Below are positions 21,126 through 32,904 of a stretch of DNA of 51,970 bases, piece by piece (position 1 is the first letter of the stretch; every line of letters starts with the position of its first letter). The notes under the pieces are model-generated. The model saw only the letters and a list, made by a program, of their open reading frames with translations. It did not search any database and was not told the DNA's origin. The DNA is from Nemertoderma westbladi (Eukaryota; Xenacoelomorpha; Nemertodermatida; Nemertodermatidae): NCBI GenBank assembly GCA_032718475.1, contig JAUCBJ010005394.1:1-51970 (forward strand). The letters are read 5' to 3'. Made by a program: the position numbers and the translations under genes.

Positions 21126-22149
21126 CCAATAAGTTCCCTTAGCTGGCGCTTTTGGTTAGAGGCTCCCCTCTTACGATGTTATTTATTTATTAGAACAACA
21201 AACTATTCCTTGTCGGAACGAACTCGTTGTCGCAGCTCATCAAACTCGTTACAATCCCATTGTGCAGTGTTGATTTACTTTCCTTTACGTTATTCTTTAT
21301 TATTGTTTGTTGGTAAAACTTTGATTTGTATTTAATTGTCTTCGTGTCATTACGAAACATTGTTTTATAAGATTTAGATTAGTTGTAAGTCTCTTTTATA
21401 TAATATTACTATTAGGGCCATTTAAATATTTTGTATATTTACGGTTTAAAAATTGTATCAGATTGTTGGTATTTCGGTAATATTAATGTAGTAACTAGTA
21501 ATAGTCCCGTCAAGTCAGTGATTTAATTAATAATTAAATTATAAAGAAGTTTGAGATATTGTATTCGTATTCTTAGTTTTTACCCATTCAGACCTTGTGG
21601 GTTAGTTGTTATAAAAAAAAACCACCTGCCTCCGATTTTTGGAATTTTCATAATTCCCATCAATTATTCATATAAGTAATAAATAGAATTACGCATTTAG
21701 TTTGTGTGTGTACATTTGTGTCTGATGGAGAACTATAAAAGCATCATGCAATTAGAAATAATTCTAACAGGTTCCGTATGTGAATTATTAGCTCCCAATG
21801 TCATACATTAAAATATTGTGGGGGGAGCCACGTATTGGAGCCAACCGTGGGATCGATGGAATCACTTACACTTTCAGTGTAATGATATTTATTTTTACTC
21901 TAAAGATTTTTAATTTTAGTGTATTATAAAATATAAATTTTTACTGACTTTTACTTTTATAATTAAGTTTTCTTAATGTCTTGCTTTCAATGTATTTTTA
22001 CTCATTGTTATAACCCCTAATGAATGATAGACCTCCATAATATAGTTTTTGTTGTAATCTATTATATATTGTAAATTGTGTCGATACATTATTGGTATCC
22101 GCTCAACTAGATGGAATCTACGCTATCAAATTACTTTCCCTGATTCATA
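21126..22149. other. Intergenic, no gene seen
   Basis: Strongly AT-rich; no exon-like segment. Confidence 0.5.
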
Positions 22150-22208
22150 ATGGAAGAAACAGGATGCATTCCAGGTGCCATGGAAGGCCTGTCATCTTAT
22201 GATTTCCT
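22150..22208 (+). CDS. Possible first exon of an unrecognised gene
   Basis: An ATG at 22150 opens MEETGCIPGAMEGLSSYDFLYF and runs into TTTAA/GTGAGT, a strong donor in phase 2 with the exon ending at 22208. The peptide is protein-like, but no partner exon was found and I do not recognise it. Treat as a hint. Confidence 0.2.
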
Positions 22209-22887
22209 ATATTTTAAGTGAGTTCCGCTGAGTGCGACCCGCATCCACTGGTTTCCGCAATCAGGGACCTACTCATCGTCCAACCGTCCGCCATTATTCC
22301 CCGGTGTTGGACTCCGAACCCAGGGGTTAGTTAGATCCCATCACGCGAAGACAAGCTTGTCAACTCTCAGCAACCCTTGAGGCATCCTCGGTACCTATTC
22401 GCGTTCCGTATTAGCATTGCATGAATTTCTCCCTGGAATGAACTGGTTCGGAATTAATTTATTCCCGCCTGGCTCTGTTCCTTCGGCGACAGGCATCGCT
22501 GCAGTGGGTCCTGCCAAACGAGTTTGAAACAAAGCAATTATCGGCTCCGACATATCTTATCATCTGCCTACTCATTATAATACTCCGCTAGAGTTTATAT
22601 TACCGCGTCCCGTAAAGTAAATAATTACCCCAGAGGCCTCTATGTATTACGAGTCGCGTGCAATGGGTGTGTAATTTATATAATGATGTTTTTGCCAGAT
22701 TATAGATGGAATCGTTATATGTTTTCACCTAACATGACACGATTTTTACATACGTTTTAATCTCACTTTCGTAAAAACTCTCGAATATAATCAAATAGTA
22801 ACTTTGTAACAATTAAATACCTTTGAGTACATATACGTGGAATTTTGATACAAAAACAGCACCGCATTACGATACTTTTCGACACAA
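22209..22887. other. GC-richer non-coding patch, then AT-rich
   Basis: 22230-22530 is GC-richer than its surroundings but broken by stops in all frames I followed; possibly regulatory or a decayed repeat. Confidence 0.35.
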
Positions 22888-23100
22888 ACTTGATCCAAAT
22901 CCCATCTCGGTGAATTGTTATCTCGTCTTAATGTTAAATTATCAATTACTGGAAAGGAGCAGGTTTCAGTGGCACGTTATTCTAACCAAAACAATAAACG
23001 AAAGTTAATAGAACAGGTTACAGTATTATTTTTGCGAGTAATCAGCTGTTATTTGCGTCGATGTTCCCCTGGGGAGGGATGAATTTTGATTGCGTCGAAA
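22888..23100 (+). mobile_element. G/C-capped repeat family, full-length copy without caps
   Basis: CCAAATCCCATCTCGGTGAA, GGAAAGGAGCAGGTTTCAGT, TCTAACCAAAACAATAAACG, AATCAGCTGTTATTTGCGTC, CCCCTGGGGAGGGATGAA and a terminal ATTGCGTCGAAA. It shows the body well but lacks poly-G/poly-C ends. Confidence 0.65.
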
Positions 23101-26100
23101 CATCTGTATTTTTCTGGGTAAATACGATAACTGCAGTATGCAATATTCTGAGTCTCAATATTAAATAAAGACATAATTTTGTCCCCCTATTTATGTTCTA
23201 TTATATTTACTACGGTAACTACACCTCTATTATGCCTCCTTGCACCGTCACGGCCAATAAAACTACTACTGGTACCTAAGATACCGTTGGCGTTACCTTA
23301 TGGAGTCCTTATCATCAACTAGTCTCATCTAAGCTTATTCGTATCAAGGTTGTCTTGTAGTTCATTCATTATGTATGAGAATTCGATAAGAAATGGATTA
23401 GTTTATCCGAGGGCCTCGTGTTGGACTCTGGGGCATCGATATTATACTACTTCGGGTGATGACGTTATTCTAATACATAGAACCAGCAGCCACTTGCATT
23501 ATCTCAAATTAATTCAATAATATTAATTTAGCTTCCGTAATGCTACACAGTACAGTAGTATTAATGTAGAAAGATAATGGCGGACGGACAGTCTGGCACT
23601 GCCAGGGGTATGGGAGGGGGAGTTGACAAATGAGTGGGGAAATCTTTCCCAAGGGGAAAAAATTTAAGTTTCTTATTATTATGATTTATATGTTAGGATT
23701 AAGCTCTACCAAGCTGTAGGATAAAAGTTTTAAAGTTTCTGTTTTCATTTTTAAATGATTATCAGTGAAAATTGAGCTAAATCCAGTATTTTAAGTATTA
23801 AATATAAATTCGATATCAGTGACAGCACTTGAAGTATTGCTAGTGTTACTGTCGGAAAACAATTTCGCAATCCGGTTTTGCGGTTTTTCTACAAGTAAGT
23901 GTGTATGACATTGATTTATTCGCGTACAATATCGCTGCAGTTACTATGGCTTCAATTGCATTTTGCTAAAGGATGATGTCAAAGTGACTAACGCGGCATA
24001 AATTCCGAATAAATTGATAATTCTCGTGCGGCGAAGCGTTATTATACCGTTGTGTCCGCTTGTTCGCAAAAAATCAATATTGTGACAGCGACAACTGAAA
24101 CCAGATGGTAAATAACTTTTGAGTTAAAACCGCAGCGCATTCGCCCGCTGAACAAATATAATCTCTGCAGGGTGTCTAATTGCTGGTTCCCCATCCCTCT
24201 CGATTCGAAATTAACAGAACCACAATTATCTCCTAAATCATTCTCAAAGCTGCTTGTCACCATTTAGTCTGCTAATCTCTAGTTTCCCCGTTCGTATTCT
24301 ACCTTTAAGCTTATTTCCTCTGGGCGGATATAACCATTTACTGTTTCATTTGCTTTTTAAATCGTTAATCTTCCTCCTCATTCTTTCCTCGCGTTAATCT
24401 CTAACCGCCCTACTCCACCCGGCTCATCCCCTACCCTCGGTCAACTAATGCCGCACCTCCGCTGCTCGTTAATGCATCTCTCGTAAATTAACTCCAAAAG
24501 CAAAACGTTTTCCCAGTAGGACGTAAGACTTATTTCTCAGATTTCTATATGTACTACTGTGCTTCCATGGTAGGCTTCTGACGTCGCTTCCCGAATACCC
24601 AATTATTTTTTTTCTGCGACAAGTATTTCCCTTTGCGCCTCTGAATGTTTCATCTCTAGTTTCTCTTTACGAGTAGGGCGCCATTTGGCTCATTAACCCC
24701 CACAACTGAACTTTGTACTTCCGTGAACTGTCGACCTTTGGGTCGAGCAATAAAGTCGCCATTTTGTTTCCGGTCTCTGGTACCATGCCAGTTGTGGACT
24801 AATTATCATTTTTGTTGCGTGTGATTAGACAGTTGTTTCGAGTGCGTTATGTTTTAGTCAGCCTCTTTGTTTTGTAGTGAGACCCTGAACGTTCACTCAT
24901 GTATCACTGGTTCGATCCCGTGTCAGATCACATTCGCTTGGGCACATTGTTGTTTTAAATAAACATTGAATTAACCACAATTCTGTTTATTATATTATTT
25001 CAATGTTTATTGTTTAATAAAATGAGGCCATTTTGTTTCGAACAATTATATTTAAACATTATTATAATATATTGACAAAATAGTATAGAAAGTAATTTAG
25101 TCTGGCTTTCTCTGTATATGGTATAATATATATTAGGCCCACATTGAATTGTGAAAAAAAATTTCTCGTAAATAATTTCAAACTCTTTTAGCAACAATTT
25201 AATAGCATAGCAACTAAATTACTAATTTAAATAATCGACTATAAATAAGAAGATTTAAATCAATTTGAGTCTGAAGGAATCATAGCAGGCTTTACTGTAC
25301 TGGACCTGGTAGGTACGGTCCATGTTTCGTTTTGGGGGTTTAATATGTTCGGAAAATATGGTATTACCTACCCGATTCCGTGGATGTCAAATAATTTGAA
25401 ATTATAATTAACTTAATTAATATTTCATATGACGGTCACTGATATAACTTTACATTACACATTACTTACAGTATAAGTAATTAGAGTATATTAGAGAATA
25501 TTAGAGGTGAAAAGTGACATACGAAACACTTGGTATAACGAGAAGGCTCCTCTCTCTTGGCTGTTACCTGTAAGACATGGAAGGTGCCATTTGCATTGTT
25601 AACTTTATACATAGGCCTAATATTGACATTGTTAGCGTTTATCATTAGTTGTAGTTACATTCTTACAGTTAGTGCTACTGTGTGGACCAGAACACACACT
25701 GTGAGGCGTTAGGCCTAAACTCTTTGCCCATCTAAATTATCATAATGGATATCAATCAGTTTTCCCAACAATTTGGTGTCATGGGGTCATTGTTATGGGA
25801 TATTGATTGATAGGGAAACCGTGTGGGTGCCGAGGTCTTCCGAACTAGTTGGTAGTAACAATAAGGGACACAGCGGGAGCGAAATTGTTAATATTTTGAT
25901 CGACATTTGATATATTTAGTTGTAAATGTATAATGAAGAGAACAATTACTTAAGGTTTATTACCCTGTGTGCTTACTTTTATTTCTCAATGAATTGTATT
26001 AAAGTACTGTAATTCATTAACAACGCTATGAGACCACTTGAAATTATCAGCAATTATTTGTCTGGCACTTTGTTGTGTAAGGTGTCAGTTACACATTCAA

Positions 26101-26599
26101 ACACTTAAAATAATATAGTTTATTTTCATATCATTATTTCCATAGCTATAAATATGTCTACCCATAATGTAGTATTTATTTGTTATTGGAAATTCTTAAT
26201 CTTATTACATAATATTGTTATAGGCTCTAGGTCTATATATAATTCGATATTAAATTTTAAATTTCGATTAATCTAATCAATAGTAAAACAAAATACTGTA
26301 TCCTAATTTTTTTCATTTGTTAATTATCTATTAAGCAATAAACGATATCATCGAAAGTAATATAGTTAACCCCTCAACAATAAACAAGGCGAAACCACGC
26401 AGTAAAACAGCATCCTAAACTCTTAAAAACTTTAGTTAGGCCTATAGGTACTTAAGATGAGAAACACAGCAAATTATATTTGCTTAATAAACAATAATGA
26501 CTGTGAAAGTGAAAGTTCTCTGGCAGTGAATCCGTCCGTAGTAGGCCTACAGTGTCACAGAAGGGTGTAAAAATAACCCACCGAATATGACCGCCAGTC
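23101..26599. other. Intergenic, no confident gene
   Basis: Long AT-rich stretch. Notable only for a GC-richer patch at about 24280-24800 that includes GTCGCCATTTTGTTTCCGG (about 24758), resembling adjacent YY1 (GCCATNTTG) and ETS sites as found at promoters; a possible tRNA B-box GGTTCGATCCC at about 24910; and an imperfect inverted repeat at about 25748-25818. No exon pair could be built. Confidence 0.4.
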
Positions 26600-26619
26600 T
26601 TCTCAGCCTAGGCTGAGAA
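26600..26619. repeat. 20-bp perfect palindrome
   Basis: TTCTCAGCCTAGGCTGAGAA, centred on CCTAGG. It lies just left of a copy of the dispersed repeat family. Confidence 0.8.
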
Positions 26620-26645
26620 CACTCCCCAGTTTTCTTCCTAGATTT

Positions 26646-26745
26646 CTTAATTACCAGAAAGGAGCAGGTTACAGTGGCTGGCTTTTCTAACCAAAACAAT
26701 AAACGATATCTCAATAACATAGGTTAAAGTTTTATTTTTGCAATA
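26646..26745 (+). mobile_element. G/C-capped repeat family, partial copy
   Basis: AGAAAGGAGCAGGTTACAGT, TCTAACCAAAACAATAAACG and TTAAAGTTTTATTTTTGCAA match the family body. Confidence 0.6.
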
Positions 26746-26979
26746 TACGAAAATAACACAGGTACGGATATGAATTATAACGCAAGTAGGGGAGGAGTCA
26801 TCTCCGCCTAATGGAAGTGTTATAAGCCTAGGATGAGATGACTGAGGAGTCATTGCAAGGAGTTATCAGTTATCTCAGCCTTGTACAAGGGCGTAGGTAT
26901 TGTAAAATCTCGTGAGTTTTTATACAATAAATTGTAATTAATTAGCTCAGCTCAACCACATTCCATTCGCACTCGAGGC

Positions 26980-27070
26980 TGATGATACCATTAAGTAGCA
27001 CATGGGAAACTAGTTGGATTTGTAACCCAGAGATCGCGGGTTCGAATGCATTCAGAGATCCGGCATTTTC
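26980..27070 (+). repeat. tRNA-derived SINE head or tRNA-Thr-like pseudogene
   Basis: AACTAGTTGGATTTGTAACC and AGATCGCGGGTTCGAATGC resemble the D/anticodon and T-arm of a tRNA; the loop would carry TGT (Thr). B-box GGTTCGAATG at about 27040. The acceptor arms do not pair, so a functional tRNA is unlikely. Confidence 0.45.
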
Positions 27071-28114
27071 GTGTATCAGTTTGATTATTACAGATTTTCT
27101 AGGGCTATGTTTTTTTGAATGAATAATAACTGAAACGCTGGCGTGAATTATCACGCAATAATTAAGCGGAATTCTCTATTAATTGTTATCAAAGTGAGAT
27201 ATTTGTTGTTGATTTCTTGTACAATTCCACAAAACAACAGTATTACTGTATGTTGTGAATGTAATGTGTGCATGAGATGTCGAGACTACTAGCCAGTAAT
27301 CAACCAACCGCCTTTTAAAATAAAAAATTATATTTTTTGAATAATCTATTTTTTGAAGTGTTATGATGACTTTCGCAGGGACCTGTTTTTTAAGTGTTGA
27401 TGAATCTTTTAACTTCCATTCAAAGTAGTAGATTTTATTTCGAGAAATACATGAATGATAAGGACATCATTCCATTAAGTCTGTGTTAATCGTTATAATC
27501 TTCCAATGCCAACCTTCAGTAATTGGTTTAGTGGAGGAGGGTATATCTACACGCACATTGGCATACAGGAGGGGCAATGGAACCCACCGGACCGGACCGG
27601 TACCAAGGCCAGCAGGAGGTGGAGCAGAAAACAACCCAATTCATGTTCTCCAATAACTCAATAGAATTGTAATCTGATTTGCTGCGTGAATGCCGTATTA
27701 ATCAGAGATTCACAAACAATAAAGCGACTTATATAAATATTATTTAGTGACCCTCGTGAAATTGATCGGATCACCAATTACCAAACTCTAACAGCTCGCT
27801 GGGTCTGTGTTTGTATAGTTTATATTGTGGCTAATAATAGTGGGTTAGTTACATAATGTTTAGTGTACTACTGTATCTAAGTGAACAAATTTTGCTTTTA
27901 TTTAAAGTTTTTGTTCCTTGAGTTTCGCATCTATATTGTTTATTTATTTATTTATTTTATTTTATATTACATTATTTAAAAAGTAAGCAGATTATGTAAG
28001 AGTTGTGCCGTGTACAGTACAACCTCGCGAATACAGCCCAACTAAATTATAATACAAGTAGGCTAAAAATTATCCTGATTGGATGAGTAGACCTACCAGG
28101 TGTTCCATAATGAT

Positions 28115-28117
<3 letters not shown>
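27071..28117. other. Intergenic, no gene seen
   Basis: AT-rich, with a CCGGACC triplication at about 27587-27602 and a (TTTA)n run near 27940-27960. Confidence 0.45.
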
Positions 28118-28147
<30 letters not shown>

Positions 28148-28318
28148 CCATCCAAAACTGCCAGACATGCACCATAGTATAATATAGCGTAATATAACTC
28201 CGAAAGGAATTAATTGATAAAGGGGAAAGAATACCGAAAAGAAAATACAGGGATTTTATCAATGAAATTGCTTTCATGACCGCCGCCGCTAAGTTGCTGG
28301 GGGGGGAGGGGGGGGGGG
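28118..28318. repeat. C-run and G-run flanking 150 bp
   Basis: A 28-base C-run at 28118-28145 and an interrupted G-run at about 28300-28318 bracket AT-rich sequence. The order is the reverse of copies 1 and 3 of the capped repeat family, and I do not find the family core between them. Confidence 0.5.
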
Positions 28319-28771
28319 CTTTTTCTGAAACATTCAGTGGCACTGTGCGCTTGGTGTCCAACAGCGGTGAAATCCAAAGTTATGGGCCCTTTCTTGTTCC
28401 AGGTTTGGCGCCTACATGTCTGGGTTTTAGGTGTAGTCGACTTCAAGGCACTCCAGGTTCGTCCAGGTCGCCAATGCGTTTCAAGGGAAGACCTAGACTC
28501 CATTGGTCATTATGGATCCAGGGGAGTCTGAAGTTGGTACTGTAGCTGCCAGTGCAGTGATCACAATGTTGCTGATTGAATATATACAATATATTGAATA
28601 TAAGATTGTCGAAGAACATAGCAGAGATGGTAACCCCCCCGCGGATACTCCTCCCACTCCCATGCTGTAAAACATTATTACATTACATTTTTCGGACATC
28701 ATCTGTACGTAAACACCATATTATAATGATATATGAAAATGATTCCCTATGTAAAACCAAGACAATAGATT
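28319..28771. other. GC-rich island, identity unresolved
   Basis: 28330-28540 is GC-rich and open in several frames on both strands, e.g. plus ...VSNSGEIQSYGPFLVPG.... No splice-bounded exon or known domain was found; it may be a transposon fragment. Confidence 0.3.
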
Positions 28772-28885
28772 AGCCGTAACGCGACTTTTTGAGTAGCCGT
28801 ACCGCGACTTTCAAAGTGGCGTTACAGCTACTCAGATAATTAGCCGTAACGCGACTTTCCGAGGCGCGACATTAGCCGTACCGCC
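28772..28885. repeat. CpG-rich repeat on TAGCCGTAACGCGACTTT
   Basis: Three direct copies (near 28772, 28793 and 28841), one inverted copy (AAAGTGGCGTTACAGCTA at 28814-28831) and a partial fourth at 28872. Unusual CpG density for this locus. Confidence 0.65.
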
Positions 28886-29890
28886 ACTGCGCCGATCCCG
28901 ATGCCGATGTGTACAGTAAGTACAGGATATTATATATACCAATATAGAACATAAAGAGAGAATTTAAATTTGCACACTCAACTGATGATTTCAATTATTT
29001 TATCTTGTGTAGAACCTAGGAAAGTTCTTACATGCCTGCAGGTGATCAAATATTTTACATATTTATAAGCAATAAACATTCTCTATATTTTTTAATTGTT
29101 AAATTAAATATGTATAGCATATCCATTTCAGCATCTCAATATTTTGTTTAAAAGCTTCACTTTGATATTTCATTATTGTAGGTCGCCAGTCGCACGCAAC
29201 GTTACTAACTTACAGCATACTAACACTAACAACGTGAGGACCCGGTAGGGTGTAACAGTACTGTACCTACCTCTGTACTGAAGTAGAGGAGGTATATAAG
29301 AAGAGGAGTAATATGGGGAAGGTTGTAAGGTTTAAGTACCCCGGTTGGGATCGGGACGTGACACGAACTACGCAGCGCACTAAATATCTCCCAGGCGGTC
29401 CACCGATAGTAACATTTTATTAGTATATTGGGAGAAGGTTGAACTACATGGCTTTACATTCAATTGATATTAACGCCGCGGAAGTATGTAATAATTATTA
29501 ATGGTTTTCGTTTTATATGTTACATAAGTTAACTAATTCTGTCTGCTATAATTATATTACGGTCTTCATTTGAAATTATTACAGTATTCATATTATTTGT
29601 TATTATATATCATCACCGCATACTGTAGTATTTGTCATGTGAAGTACTATTTTGGGAATTTCGCCTTGATGTGGCTGTGATAGAGAAATGACAAAGATAA
29701 GCTGCGTTTGATAAGCATTCTTGGAAAGATGATATTATACCGAATTTTATTTCATAATATTGAATAAATGTGAGCTGATAGTTTGCATGTTTAGGAAGGA
29801 ATTGTTTCCTCCAATTTGGTGGTGTCCGGTGTCACACCCTAAAAGTACACAGAGTCCGTTGAATAAGAGTCCGTTGTCCGTAAAATAAAT
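28886..29890. other. Intergenic, no gene seen
   Basis: AT-rich; GAGTCCGTTG occurs twice near 29851-29876. No exon-like segment. Confidence 0.45.
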
Positions 29891-30112
29891 ATGCATCACA
29901 CAACTCAACACCTCGGTAACTACGATACGACGACCGCATTAAAAGAAACCCCAGGAGTTTTTCCTGCGAAATATTCGCAGGAAGATTTTATCTTAACATC
30001 ATCGACACTAAACGATGTATATCACACATCCAAACTATTTACCTGGACGCGACGCACTTTCATTAAGTTTAAAGGTCCCTTGGGGGCGGCCTTTACCCCA
30101 ACCCAACATTAA
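29891..30112 (+). CDS. Small ORF, hypothetical (73 aa)
   Basis: ATG-started, reading MHHTTQHLGNYDTTTALKE..., ending GAAFTPTQH and TAA. No domain or signal peptide is recognisable. It converges on a minus-strand ORF and overlaps it by four bases. Low confidence that either is translated. Confidence 0.2.
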   Translation: MHHTTQHLGNYDTTTALKETPGVFPAKYSQEDFILTSSTLNDVYHTSKLFTWTRRTFIKFKGPLGAAFTPTQH

Positions 30113-30351
30113 TCAGAGTTGCCACAGGGACGAAGCCTCACATCACCACGAGACATAGGCGACTTATTAGCTGATCGCTCGGGGCTTTGTGTCCCCGAGA
30201 TTTGCGTCAACACGCGATACAGTTCGCTAAAATACCAGCGCAATGCGAATGTAGTTATTGCGATTGAACCGCGGGCGAGATATAGCAATTTATGAGATTG
30301 GGTTGCCATACTCAGCATTTGTATGTACATTAAAAGGCTCATAATTCTCAT
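30109..30351 (-). CDS. Small ORF, hypothetical (80 aa)
   Basis: ATG-started, with a moderately hydrophobic middle (LYLARGSIAITTFALRWYF) that could be a membrane segment, then a hydrophilic tail. No family recognised, and no AATAAA follows closely on the minus strand. May be chance. Confidence 0.2.
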   Translation of the reverse strand: MRIMSLLMYIQMLSMATQSHKLLYLARGSIAITTFALRWYFSELYRVLTQISGTQSPERSANKSPMSRGDVRLRPCGNSD

Positions 30352-31304
30352 GGTGTATGTTATAACACAGAAAGAACCTCCGAGCTACCCTTAATCAACT
30401 AGCTATCGCACATAGTTTTATCACGAATATCTAACTGCGAACTATTAGAACCGCCTTATATGAGTTGGGGTCTTGAAATTGAGTTAATGGCGCAAAATGA
30501 CATTAAACACAGAATATATATTTAGTGGAATTAAAATATTAATTTAATTTAATTTTAAACATTAAGGAGCAGGTTTCAGTGTTGGTGTTTTTTTTGACAA
30601 AAACAATAAACAAACTGTATTTCATATGAATCCAATTTGCGCTGGAAATCATTTTTTTCAATTGCGGTTAATGTGCGCCACAATCGGTGAATTTTAGCAT
30701 TTATTTCGTGGTTGTCATAAAATGAGCGGTTTTAATTTTTTGAGATTAAGACAGGAAAACCTAATCAGAACCTTATTATTTGATTAATAATATACACACC
30801 GTTGTATCCAACTGTGTATGAATCTACACATGTACAACCTCTTATGGACATGGATTGGATTGGGCATTGGCACTGTACTACAGTTTAGTACTTGTGGGTC
30901 TTTTTGGGATAATATAAAGTAATCCTACACAAAGTAGGCCTAGTATACTTACAGTATATTTTTATGATACATTAGGAAAACTTATACATATACTGTACTT
31001 TTTGATTGACTCAGATTTTAATCATATGATCATATATAATCTTTAAATCATTTGTTATGGTCTCTATCTATAATACAGTAATATAACAATAATAGGCATG
31101 TCTTCTTTTATTACTCTTTTTATACATTATTAAACTGTTGCAAATTTTTTCTTTGGAATAATTTCAATCTAATTTACTTTAATATATTTTAGTAATTATC
31201 ATAGAATAGCTAATAATTTAAATGAATTAGGCCGATGTGAATAACATTATTTAATTGTTTTTTTAAACCAAAATAAATTAGAAAATAAATAATTTTGTTG
31301 GGAA
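30352..31304. other. Intergenic with one repeat-family fragment
   Basis: A fragment of the dispersed repeat lies at 30558-30612 (TTAAGGAGCAGGTTTCAGTG, ACAAAAACAATAAACAAAC). Otherwise AT-rich, with no gene. Confidence 0.5.
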
Positions 31305-31433
31305 ATGACAGAAACATTCTGTTCGTCGTCTTTCTCCACCGATTTGTGCGGATGGGAGACGGACTTTCCGGCATTCTTCTTCGAGAGAGTGAAAAAGAAA
31401 CCGCGAGCAAAGTCGACTTCATCGTTGATTAAG
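31305..31433 (+). CDS. Possible small two-exon gene, exon 1
   Basis: ATG at 31305 encodes 43 residues beginning MTETFCSSSFSTDLCGWETD, then FPAFFFERVKKKPRAKSTSS and LIK. It ends in phase 0 at ATTAAG/GTAATA. The peptide is serine-rich then basic, with no family recognised. The best partner is 35161-35238, giving a 68-aa protein, but the intron would be 3.7 kb and contain the 91-bp satellite. Confidence 0.35.
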
Positions 31434-31737
31434 GTAATAAAGTTGAAAGTAAACTCTTTATGTACCGGTAAAAAAGGTAAAGTATGTCACGGGTCGGATG
31501 TTTAAAGATTAGCCGTAAAATTTTAAAGACAACAAATCTAATGTAGAAGTAGTTAAGGTTAAAATCTGTAAATGAAATATAAAGTTAAATTATAATTAAC
31601 ATAGAACAGCAGTTACATGTAAGGTAGGGATGGTGCGACAAATTAATTTCTATCAAACCCCTTTCTTTACTCCCCACCAGAAGCCAGGTTCTCATACCGC
31701 TGGGTTGGCGGTTCAGTTACGAAATTGTAACTGTCTC

Positions 31738-31806
31738 TGCACGGGACCGAACCCGGGACCAACTAGCTCAAGCTGAGGCTAAATTGGTAACAGACTCTAC
31801 CACCTT
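31738..31806 (-). repeat. tRNA-derived SINE head
   Basis: The minus strand reads GGTGGTAGAGTCTGTTACCA ... GGTCCCGGGTTCGGTCCCGT: an A-box-like TGGTAGAGT and a B-box-like GGTTCGGTCC about 50 bases apart. No complete cloverleaf. Confidence 0.45.
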
Positions 31807-32904
31807 TATAATCACTTTGTATATAAAAAAAATAGTCAACCTCTCAAATTAAATTTATTTTTAATATCTTTACAAACTACATGTTATGCATTTCAACGCG
31901 AATGTTCAAATACCTTTATTTGGTTTATAATTCAGAGTGTTATTTTACACTTTACAGTGTGGGGCGAGTCACGCAGTCAGGGCGAGCGTTAGCTCTTCAA
32001 TTCTCTAACAATTATAATTACCGGTAGTAAATAGGGCAAAATGTCATATCCGTCTGTCTGTCCGTCTGTAATGAAAATTTCATTCGTAAATAACTTTTGA
32101 AGATTTTAACCGTTTTGAACTAATTATACTAGAGAAAAAGTTCCAATATTTTTGAAAGTTACGGGCAAATACCTCTCGAACTTTTGACTCCGGATCAAAT
32201 TGAACTTGTTTCGAACTTTCTCAAGTTCGCGTGCTACGCGACTTCCCACGAACGTGTAGTATATAGGTTTCATTATTTGTGGGAAGTGTGTCAATAAATT
32301 ATATGAGTTCAGATCAACCGTAATTCCCTTAATATTTTATATAGGTACCAACCAACAAGTTTTTGTGTCAAGTTTAGTTTATATTTGAAATAATTTATTT
32401 AAATTTCCACTAAATATTTTATTTTGAAATATTTAACGAGCGAAATTTTTTCCATACCACTAAAACTGTTGAGGGATGAATGAATATTGAATTGGCCGAT
32501 ATTCACTTGTATTTTTGTAAAACGTCTATGGATACTAAATAATGTTCCAGCTGGGAGACATTCTTATGTCTTGGATTTTGTCATTAGTGTGACACTGCAT
32601 GTCAGTCCTTTGGCCAGCCATCGCACTGTCTATCTGTCTACTGAATTACCAATTACCAAACACAACAGGGTTTCAAGAATACCTTGTATAAGAGATACCC
32701 AACATGAAAACAAGGGGTGTTGATGTAAGAAAATGGAGAACACAAGTCGAACATCTGTTTGTACCAGCCGTATCCATTCCACAAAGTTTACAGTTTGTTA
32801 TTGAATCCACGTGGGTGGGACTTCAGCAATGTAGCCGAAATGCGATCGAGGAATTCGAAAATCATTTCTATCTATCTTGTCCATCTTTGTTTGGTGCTTG
32901 GGTT
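31807..32904. other. Intronic/intergenic, no gene seen
   Basis: AT-rich; a CCGTCTGTCTGTCCGTCTGT low-complexity segment lies at about 32049. ORFs near 32487 and 32704 run into the satellite and have no protein character of their own. Confidence 0.45.

Noticed and set aside
24840-24950. tRNA gene around GGTTCGATCCC
   Set aside because: Only the B-box/T-arm is plausible; no A-box, anticodon stem or acceptor pairing.
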